From Sporichthyaceae bacterium (GTDB lineage: Bacteria > Actinomycetota > Actinomycetes > Sporichthyales > Sporichthyaceae): a stretch of DNA of 34,866 nucleotides. Position numbers and translations under genes: made by a program. The stretch covers positions 1 to 34,866 of the forward strand of contig DATASX010000038.1 of NCBI GenBank assembly GCA_036269075.1, read 5' to 3'. Positions 27,881 through 34,866 of this stretch are shown piece by piece; the stretch's first letter is position 1, and the number at the start of each line of letters is the position of its first letter. Below the pieces are notes generated by a model. The model made no database searches and had not been told where the DNA came from. It saw only the letters and a program-made list of their open reading frames with translations.

Positions 27881-27882
27881 CA

Positions 27883-27888
27883 TAACAT
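27883..27888 (+). promoter_or_regulatory. candidate -10 for a leaderless murA mRNA
   Basis: TAACAT is followed by 6 nt (TGCCGG) and the GTG start at 27895, with no Shine-Dalgarno. The string from the -10 to the start closely resembles that at argS (both CATAA...TTGsCGGGTG). Confidence 0.5.
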
Positions 27889-27894
27889 TGCCGG

Positions 27895-29169
27895 GTGGAC
27901 AGATTCCGGGTGGTCGGTGGCGCGCGCCTGGTCGGTGAGGTGCGGGTGGACGGCGCGAAGAACAGCGTCCTGAAACTGATGGCCGCGGCCCTGCTGGCAC
28001 CGGGGCGGACCACGTTGCACGAGGTCCCCGACATCCTCGACATCCAGTACATGGGCGCGGTCCTGAAGCGGCTGGGTTGCGAGGTTGAGGTCGGCACCGG
28101 CTCGGTCGTGATCGACGTCCCGGAGAAGCTGGACCACGAGGCCCCGTACGAGTTGGTCTCGCGGCTGCGGGCCTCGATCTGCGTCCTCGGCCCGCTGGTC
28201 GCCCGGTGCGGACGGGCCAAGGTGGCCCTGCCCGGTGGCGACAACATCGGCTCCCGCGCGCTCGACATGCACATCGCCGGGCTGGCCAAACTCGGCGCGG
28301 AGACCGAGTCCGAGCACGGCTACATCATCACCACGGCCGAGTCCGGGCTGACCGGCGCGACGGTGTGGCTGGACTTCCCCAGCGTAGGCGCCACGGAGAA
28401 CGTGCTGATGGCCGCGGTCCTGGCCGAGGGCACGACCGTCATCGACAACGCCGCGCGCGAGCCGGAGATCATCGACCTGGCCGACATGCTCAACCAGATG
28501 GGTGCCAAGGTCGTCGGCGCCGGATCGTCCACGATCGAGATCGAGGGCGTGTCCAACCTCAGCCCGACCGTCCACCGCACGGTGCCCGACCGCATCGTGG
28601 CCGGCACCTGGGCCGTCGCGGCGGCGATGACCCACGGCGACGTGACCGTCCGCAACGCCAACCCGGCGCACCTGGAACTACCGCTGGACAAGCTGGTCAC
28701 GGCAGGTGCCGACGTCGAATGGCTCGAGGACGGCTTCCGGGTGTCGATGAGCCGGCGGCCGGAGGCCGTCGACATCATGACCCTGCCGTACCCTGGGTTC
28801 CCCACCGACCTGCAGCCGGCCTTCATCGCGTTGAACACGATCGCCTCGGGTGCGGCGATGGTCACCGAGAACGTCTTCGAGGCACGGTTCATGTTCATCG
28901 ACGAGATGGTCCGACTCGGCGCCGAGATCAAGACCGACGGGCACCACGCGGTGGTGCGCGGGCGGGAGCGGCTTTCCGGGGCGCCGGTGCGGGCCCACGA
29001 CATCCGGGCCGGCGCCGGTCTCGTGCTGGCCGGGCTGGTCGCCGAGGGCGAGACCGTGGTCAGCCGGGTGCACCACATCGACCGCGGCTACGCCGGGTTC
29101 GTCGAGAAGCTCAACGGCCTCGGCGCGACCGTGCTGCGTGAGGACGATCCGGACACGTTCGAAGGCTGA
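27895..29169 (+). CDS. murA: UDP-N-acetylglucosamine 1-carboxyvinyltransferase
   Basis: First committed enzyme of peptidoglycan synthesis; it adds enolpyruvate from PEP to UDP-GlcNAc. Length is 424 residues, normal, with the two-domain EPSP-synthase-like fold. The K22-N23 pair is in [18 protein letters not shown]. The mobile active-site loop reads [15 protein letters not shown], with D116 where E. coli MurA has C115, the residue alkylated by fosfomycin. Asp at this position is known in M. tuberculosis MurA and keeps activity while giving fosfomycin insensitivity. Further blocks are [42 protein letters not shown] and [16 protein letters not shown] 27895 agrees with the leaderless promoter layout. 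Confidence 0.96.
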   Translation: MDRFRVVGGARLVGEVRVDGAKNSVLKLMAAALLAPGRTTLHEVPDILDIQYMGAVLKRLGCEVEVGTGSVVIDVPEKLDHEAPYELVSRLRASICVLGPLVARCGRAKVALPGGDNIGSRALDMHIAGLAKLGAETESEHGYIITTAESGLTGATVWLDFPSVGATENVLMAAVLAEGTTVIDNAAREPEIIDLADMLNQMGAKVVGAGSSTIEIEGVSNLSPTVHRTVPDRIVAGTWAVAAAMTHGDVTVRNANPAHLELPLDKLVTAGADVEWLEDGFRVSMSRRPEAVDIMTLPYPGFPTDLQPAFIALNTIASGAAMVTENVFEARFMFIDEMVRLGAEIKTDGHHAVVRGRERLSGAPVRAHDIRAGAGLVLAGLVAEGETVVSRVHHIDRGYAGFVEKLNGLGATVLREDDPDTFEG

Positions 29170-29175
29170 GAACCC

Positions 29176-29204
29176 GGCCCGCCAGTGATCTGACGGGCCG
29201 TCAG
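29176..29204. terminator. nested hairpins between convergent murA and exported paralogue 1
   Basis: Two alternative stems overlap: GGCCCGCCAG (29176-29185) with CTGACGGGCC (29190-29199), one mismatch; and the palindrome CTGACG-GGC-CGTCAG (29190-29204), whose arms are identical to those at 10386 and 24347. The minus-strand stop codon lies inside the second stem. A bidirectional terminator is the likely role. Confidence 0.65.
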
Positions 29205-30220
29205 TCGTCGGAGTGCCAGGGATAGCCCTTCAGCGCGGACCAGTCCGGTCCGCTTGCCGACGCCGCGTTGTAGAGGCTGGCGCCGATCGCTCCGTGGCGC
29301 TTGGCGACGTCCAGGAAGCGCCAGACCTCGGCGCCGGACGGCATTCCGCGCCGGCCGCCCTCGGAGGCCATGTTGTAGGCCTGTCCGATCACGTGCACCG
29401 GGCGGTAGTCCGACAGGGCTTCGATTGCCTCGGCGGTCGCGGAGCCCGGCTCCCGGCACGACCAGTAGACCATCGGCGCGAACGCGTCGACGTAGGGCGC
29501 CTCGGCGGCGTAGGGGTAATAGCTGCGCTGGTACTCGGTCGGGTTCATCACGGTCGCGACCACGGGCATGTTGCCGGCCGCGCTGCGGACCCGCGACAGG
29601 TACACCTTGATCCGTTGCGCCGAGAGGTAGGTGCCCTCGCCGCCGGTCTCGATGTCCGGGCTGAAGGCGTCGATGTGCTCGCCGCCGAACTCACCCTCGA
29701 TTACGTGCCGGGCCCGTGCCGCGTCGGCCACCGGGTCGGACAACTTCGGGGTGTCCCAGGCGACGACCGCCAGGCCGCGGTCGTGGGCGATCGGCAGCAG
29801 TCGCTCCAGCAGCGGTCCGCCGTACCAGCCCGAGGTGCTCCCGCCGACGCGCACCCAGATCTGGCGCAGCCCGGCCGCCTTGGCCTGGCTCACCGAAGTC
29901 TCCACATCGACCTTCGAGCCCGGCCAGACGGTCCACCACATGCCCTTGCCGTCCAGCACGCTCAGGTCCGCGTGATGGTCCTCGACCTCCACCGGGTCCG
30001 GCAGGTCCTGGCCGTACACCCTGGGGTCGGCCTTGGGCTGCTCGGGGCGACCGCCGCCCGCTGTCTCTCGCGCCCGTTGGCTCGCGGTGCAGGACGGGTG
30101 TACCTCGTGCGCGGGCAACGGGTAGAGCGACGAGGGTTGCGACGTCCGGTCCGGGGCCGCCAAGCCGGTGCTGGGTGCGACAAGGGCGGCCACCAGCGCC
30201 GCGGTCAGGGCTATTGCCAT
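29201..30220 (-). CDS. exported barrel-like protein, tandem paralogue 1
   Basis: A 339-residue product with an N-terminal signal-like segment (ALTAALVAALVAPSTGLAA). A linker carries the YPLP motif (33-36) and a Cys at 44, shared with the two paralogues. The main domain (~90-339) has a strand/helix rhythm like a TIM-barrel glycosidase: GKGMWWTVWP (91-100), IWVRVGGSTSGWYGG, AHDRGLAVVAWD, HIDAFSPDIE (182-191), APYVDAFAPMVYWSC (241-255), VIGQAYNM and GAIGASLYNA. D189 and E191 at a strand end resemble the DxE catalytic pattern of GH18/GH25-like enzymes, but I cannot name a family. It may act on a wall polymer; this is inference. The start has TAATTT-N6-ATG upstream. Confidence 0.8.
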   Translation of the reverse strand: MAIALTAALVAALVAPSTGLAAPDRTSQPSSLYPLPAHEVHPSCTASQRARETAGGGRPEQPKADPRVYGQDLPDPVEVEDHHADLSVLDGKGMWWTVWPGSKVDVETSVSQAKAAGLRQIWVRVGGSTSGWYGGPLLERLLPIAHDRGLAVVAWDTPKLSDPVADAARARHVIEGEFGGEHIDAFSPDIETGGEGTYLSAQRIKVYLSRVRSAAGNMPVVATVMNPTEYQRSYYPYAAEAPYVDAFAPMVYWSCREPGSATAEAIEALSDYRPVHVIGQAYNMASEGGRRGMPSGAEVWRFLDVAKRHGAIGASLYNAASASGPDWSALKGYPWHSDD

Positions 30221-30226
30221 GTGTTG

Positions 30227-30255
30227 AAATTACGTACGCACGACAAGACGTCCAG
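30227..30255 (-). promoter_or_regulatory. candidate promoter of exported paralogue 1 (leaderless)
   Basis: On the minus strand CTGGAC (30250-30255), a 17-bp spacer and TAATTT (30227-30232) are followed by 6 nt and ATG. The upstream region resembles that of paralogue 3 (CTGGTC, TACTTT, N6, ATG), so the promoter was duplicated with the gene. Confidence 0.5.
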
Positions 30256-30302
30256 GTGGTTTGCCCGGAATTGACTGTTTCGAGGGTTTGGCCGCGTTTG
30301 TC

Positions 30303-31376
30303 CTAGTTTGCTACCCCCCACGGGTAGGCGCCGAGCGCGGCCCACTCGGCGGCGGTGGCAGTCTCGGCGTCGAAGAGGCTCGCCCCGATCGCGCCGGCCG
30401 AGCGGGCGACGTCCAGGAAGCGCCACTCCTCGGGCCCGGTCGGCATCCCGTGCCGGCCGCCGTCCTCACTCATGTCGTAGGCCTGGCCGATCAGGTGCAC
30501 CGGCCGCAGCCTGGCCAGCACGGCCAGGGCGGCGGCCGCGGCGACGCCCGGCTCGGTGCACGACCAGTAGATCATCGGGGCGAACGCGTCGACGTAGGGC
30601 GCCTCGGCCGCGTACGGGTAGGACGCCAACTGCCGGGCTGTCGGATTCATGACCGTGGCCACCAGTGGGATGTTCCCGGCCGCCGCCCGGATCAACGACA
30701 GGTACAGCGCGACGCGGGCCACAGTGAGGTAGGTGCCTTCGTACTTGGTCTCGATGTCCGGGCTGAACGCGTCGATGTGCTGGCCGCCGAACGTGCCGTC
30801 CAACGTCCGGTCGGCGCGGGCAGCGTCGGCCACCGGGTCGGACAGCGACGGGTAGTCCCAGGCCACCACCGCGAGGCCGGCCGCGTGCGCGGCGGGCAGC
30901 AGTGCGCTGAGGATGTCGCCGCCGTACCAACCCTGGTTGGTGCCCCCGACGCGCACCCAGACCTGGTGCAGGCCGGCGGCTTTGGCCTTGGCGACCCAGG
31001 CGGCGGCGTCGATCCGGCTGGTCGACCACAGCGTCCACCACATGCCCTTGCCGGCCAGCGGCGCGAGGTCGACCTTGCGGGGGAGCGCCGCGACCGGCGC
31101 CGGCAGCGTCGCCTCGGCGACCTTCGGGGTGTGGGTCAGCGAGTCCTCCGAGCCCTCCGACGGCGGCAGCGGGCAGGGCTGGGGCTGCGCGGCGGCGGCG
31201 GGCAGCGGGTAGAGCGGGTGGCCGGGCGGGATGACGGCCGGGACCACGACCGGGCCCGCCGTTCGGGCCATGGCGGTCGGCGCGGTCGGGCTGCTTCGCG
31301 GGTTTGGTGCGGCGATCGCGACCGCGCCGCTGATTGCGAGCGCAGCCGCGAGCACGGTGATCACGGCTGGGCGCAT
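30303..31376 (-). CDS. exported barrel-like protein, tandem paralogue 2
   Basis: 357 residues, clearly homologous to its two neighbours over the whole main domain. The signal peptide is MRPAVITVLAAALAISGAVAIA, followed by a Pro/Ala-rich linker with HPLYPLPAA and one Cys. Conserved blocks are GKGMWWTLWSTSRID, VWVRVGGTNQGWYGGDI, GLAVVAWDYPSLSDPVADAARA, FGGQHIDAFSPDIE, EAPYVDAFAPMIYWSCTEPG, LIGQAYDMSEDGGRHGMP and WRFLDVARSAGAIGASL, each given separately. The ATG at 31376 is chosen because it starts a normal signal peptide and is preceded by TAGGTT-N7; the frame is open further upstream without a signal. Function unknown, probably extracellular. Confidence 0.8.
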   Translation of the reverse strand: MRPAVITVLAAALAISGAVAIAAPNPRSSPTAPTAMARTAGPVVVPAVIPPGHPLYPLPAAAAQPQPCPLPPSEGSEDSLTHTPKVAEATLPAPVAALPRKVDLAPLAGKGMWWTLWSTSRIDAAAWVAKAKAAGLHQVWVRVGGTNQGWYGGDILSALLPAAHAAGLAVVAWDYPSLSDPVADAARADRTLDGTFGGQHIDAFSPDIETKYEGTYLTVARVALYLSLIRAAAGNIPLVATVMNPTARQLASYPYAAEAPYVDAFAPMIYWSCTEPGVAAAAALAVLARLRPVHLIGQAYDMSEDGGRHGMPTGPEEWRFLDVARSAGAIGASLFDAETATAAEWAALGAYPWGVAN

Positions 31377-31383
31377 GATCGGG

Positions 31384-31389
31384 AACCTA
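31384..31389 (-). promoter_or_regulatory. candidate -10 of exported paralogue 2 (leaderless)
   Basis: On the minus strand TAGGTT is followed by 7 nt and the ATG at 31376. Farther upstream on the same strand GTCGG and CCGAC form a small inverted repeat around CAAAAAC (about 31406-31422). No clear -35 is visible. Confidence 0.4.
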
Positions 31390-31468
31390 GGGCCCGGGAA
31401 GCGCGCCGGTCGGGTTTTTGCCGACGGTGGACCGTTTTGAACGGGGAATTCCGGTTCCCGCAACGGTT

Positions 31469-31486
31469 CGCCGCGCGGGCGCGGCG
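31469..31486 (-). terminator. hairpin after exported paralogue 3
   Basis: CGCCGCGC (31469-31476) is the exact inverse complement of GCGCGGCG (31479-31486), abutting the stop codon of paralogue 3. A weaker GGGAA/TTCCC hairpin lies beyond it. It would separate transcripts of paralogues 3 and 2. Confidence 0.5.
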
Positions 31487-32542
31487 TCAGTCCGCGTGGT
31501 GCCAGGGGTAATTGCCGAGCGCGCTCCACTCGCTGTGGCTGGCGTTCTCCGCGTCCCAGAGGCTGGCGCCGATCGCCCCGTGGCTGCGGGCGACGTCGAG
31601 GAACCGCCACACCTCGGCCGCGCTGGGCAGGCCGCGTCGCCCGCCCTCGGCGGCCATGTTGTACGCCTGCCCGATCGGCAGCACCGGCCGCAGGCGGCCC
31701 AGGTAGGAGATCGCATTGGCCGTGGCGGCGCCGGGCTCGGTGCACGACCAGTAGACCATCGGCGCGAACGCGTCGACGTAGGGCGCCTCACTCTCGTACG
31801 GGTAGTGGGCCAGGGCTGCCCCGGTGGGGTTCAGGACCGTGGCGATCACCGGCATCGAACCGGCTGCGGCGCGGACCCGGGAGAGGTAGGCCCGGACCCG
31901 CTCGGGCGAGTCGCGCGTTCCCTCGGCCGCCGCCTCGATGTCCGGGCTGAACGCGTCGATGTGGCGGCCGCCGAACGTGCCCTGGATCGCCCGGGCGGCG
32001 CGGGCGGCGTCGGCGGCCGGGTTCGACAGGGTCGGGTAGTCCCAGGCCACCACGGCCAGCCCGGCCCGGTGGGCCGGCGGCAGGAGGGCGTCCAACAGGG
32101 GCGTGCCGTACCAGCCCTTGGTGGTGCCGCCGGTGCGCACCCAGATCTGGTGCAGGCCCGCGGCCTTTGCCTCGCGCACGGCTGCGGTCGCGTCGAACCG
32201 GGTGCCCGGCCAGGTGGTCCACCACATGCCCTTGCCGGACACCGGCGACAGGTCGACGCTGCTGGACCGGACCGGCGAAGCGCCCAGAAGCCGGGGCACT
32301 GCCCGGACCGCCGTGCTCGCGCCGAGCGTGCGGGTCAGGGCGCGGCCGCGGCGGTGCGTGGTGCATTGCGGCTGGACCGCGTGCATGGGCAGCGGGTACA
32401 GCGCGGGCGGCGCCGCGGTCGGTCCTGCGGACACAGCCGCCGCGCCGTGTGCGGGACCGACCCCGGGGGCCGGGGCGGTAGTCGCCGCACCTGCGGGTGC
32501 GACCAACGCGGCAATCATCGCCGCGACCAACGTGAGGGCCAT
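31487..32542 (-). CDS. exported barrel-like protein, tandem paralogue 3
   Basis: 351 residues from ATG 32542, preceded by TACTTT-N6. A signal peptide (ALTLVAAMIAALVAPAGAA) is followed by an Ala/Pro/Gly linker containing ALYPLPMHAVQPQCT, the same YPLP...C element as in paralogues 1 and 2. The main domain repeats their blocks: GKGMWWTTWPGTRFD, IWVRTGGTTKGWYG, GLAVVAWDYPTLSNPAAD, RHIDAFSPDIEAAAEGT, EAPYVDAFAPMVYWSCTEPG, IGQAYNMAAEGGRRGLP and GAIGASLWDAENASHSEW. It looks closest to paralogue 1 in the C-terminal half. A GTG at 32569 could extend the protein by nine residues but would put the -10-like box inside the gene. No known function is claimed. Confidence 0.8.
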   Translation of the reverse strand: MALTLVAAMIAALVAPAGAATTAPAPGVGPAHGAAAVSAGPTAAPPALYPLPMHAVQPQCTTHRRGRALTRTLGASTAVRAVPRLLGASPVRSSSVDLSPVSGKGMWWTTWPGTRFDATAAVREAKAAGLHQIWVRTGGTTKGWYGTPLLDALLPPAHRAGLAVVAWDYPTLSNPAADAARAARAIQGTFGGRHIDAFSPDIEAAAEGTRDSPERVRAYLSRVRAAAGSMPVIATVLNPTGAALAHYPYESEAPYVDAFAPMVYWSCTEPGAATANAISYLGRLRPVLPIGQAYNMAAEGGRRGLPSAAEVWRFLDVARSHGAIGASLWDAENASHSEWSALGNYPWHHAD

Positions 32543-32548
32543 GCCTTG

Positions 32549-32576
32549 AAAGTACGTGCGTCCCCGCACGGACCAG
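32549..32576 (-). promoter_or_regulatory. candidate promoter of exported paralogue 3 (leaderless)
   Basis: On the minus strand CTGGTC (32571-32576), a 16-bp spacer and TACTTT (32549-32554) are followed by 6 nt and ATG. CAGTCAAT farther upstream is also found upstream of paralogue 1. Confidence 0.5.
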
Positions 32577-32609
32577 TGGAATTTTCGGGTTATTGACTGA
32601 TCTGTTGGC

Positions 32610-32942
32610 TTATTCCGATTCGCCCGGCAGCGCGTCGCGGGCGCGCTGCGCGTCGTCCGGGAAAACCATCAGACGCAGGCCGGCCTGGGTGGTCGCCAGG
32701 GTGTTGCGCACCCCGATCGCGTCGAGCCGCGCGGCGAGCCTGCGGCCGGTGGTGAGATCGGTCGGGGCGGCGATCGGGATCAGCAGTCCGTAGTCGGTCT
32801 CCGAGCCGGAGCGGGTCCGCCCGGACAGCAACGTGTCGCGCCGGGAGGACCAGGCCCACCGCAGGATCAGGGCCAGGACGCCCACCATCGCGAAGGCGAT
32901 CACCGGTCCCCACAGGTACGAGGGCCCCGACGTGTCCGGCAT
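32610..32942 (-). CDS. small single-pass membrane protein of unknown function
   Basis: A 110-residue protein I do not recognise. One membrane helix near the N-terminus (WGPVIAFAMVGVLALILRWAW, ~residues 11-31) is followed by basic residues (SSRRD) and a soluble domain with LLIPIAAPTDLTTGRRLAARLDAIGVRNTLATT in pieces, ending GLRLMVFPDDAQRARDALPG. The soluble part looks like a small alpha/beta domain of the DUF2007 kind (a carboxy-terminal PDDAxxARxxL is typical of signal-transducing DUF2007 proteins), but this is tentative. ATG 32942 is preferred over GTG 32963 because GGGGAAG lies ~9 nt upstream. It is divergent from the mutase gene with an 88-bp gap. Confidence 0.65.
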   Translation of the reverse strand: MPDTSGPSYLWGPVIAFAMVGVLALILRWAWSSRRDTLLSGRTRSGSETDYGLLIPIAAPTDLTTGRRLAARLDAIGVRNTLATTQAGLRLMVFPDDAQRARDALPGESE

Positions 32943-32991
32943 GCCGGCATTCTTCCCCGGCACACAGGTGCCGCTTTCGGTTACCGCTGAG

Positions 32992-32997
32992 TATCAT
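32992..32997 (+). promoter_or_regulatory. candidate -10 of the mutase gene
   Basis: TATCAT lies 34 nt upstream of the GTG start at 33031, within the 88-bp divergent gap. No good -35 is visible at 16-18 bp. Unlike its neighbours, this gene has a leader with GGAGG (33021-33025). Confidence 0.4.
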
Positions 32998-33030
32998 CAC
33001 GACGAGACCTACTGCCGCACGGAGGTCATC

Positions 33031-34866
<1,836 letters not shown>

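Noticed and set aside
30311-30327. CTACCC/GGGTAG hairpin near the end of exported paralogue 2
   Set aside because: It lies inside the last codons of the gene without a T-tract or a second signal; it may be only coding sequence.

Overview
The window comes from a very GC-rich actinobacterium. Third codon positions are almost all G or C, GTG starts are common, and the gene order argS-lysA-hom-thrC-thrB-rho-rpmE-prfA-prmC-tsaC-wecA-atpIBEFHAGDC-...-cobalamin adenosyltransferase-murA matches, from memory, the Mycobacterium tuberculosis stretch Rv1292 to Rv1315. The genus cannot be fixed from the sequence alone. Separate b and delta subunits (fused in mycobacteria) argue against Mycobacterium.

Layout. 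(1) 1-1503 is the edge of an integrated mobile element: the C-terminal end of a MobF-type relaxase/helicase and a small excisionase, stopping 38 bp short of the 3' end of tRNA-Arg(CCG) (1542-1613, minus). No integrase is visible. (2) 1705-8106 holds arginyl-tRNA synthetase and the [15 protein letters not shown] block lysA, hom, thrC, thrB. (3) 8107-14786 is an information-processing block: a long structured leader and rho, then rpmE, prfA, prmC, tsaC and a low-molecular-weight phosphatase homologue whose nucleophilic Cys is Ser. (4) 14817-23370 has the WecA-type glycosyltransferase that starts cell-wall linkage-unit synthesis, then a complete F-type ATP synthase operon. (5) 23474-24350 encodes two unrecognised proteins. 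(6) 24394-27830 has an ATP:cobalamin adenosyltransferase (minus) and a polar amino-acid ABC importer. (7) 27895-29169 is murA, with Asp in place of the fosfomycin-target Cys. (8) 29201-32542 (minus) is a tandem triplet of paralogous exported barrel-like proteins of unknown function. (9) 32610-34866 is a small membrane protein and, running off the end, an adenosylcobalamin-dependent mutase of the MeaA/ethylmalonyl-CoA mutase type.

How parts connect. The adenosyltransferase makes the cofactor the terminal mutase needs. TsaC consumes the threonine made by hom-thrC-thrB. WecA and MurA feed cell-envelope synthesis. Most genes are tightly coupled by 1-4 nt overlaps.

Most interesting signals not explained by gene calls: an abrupt codon-usage switch inside the terminal mutase near 33988-34011 (recombination or assembly chimera); the palindrome CTGACG-N3-CGTCAG at all three convergent gene junctions; a repeated -10/N6-7/start layout predicting leaderless mRNAs for seven genes; a 26-bp near-perfect palindrome before tsaC; the tandem exported triplet; and the Ser-for-Cys phosphatase homologue coupled to tsaC.
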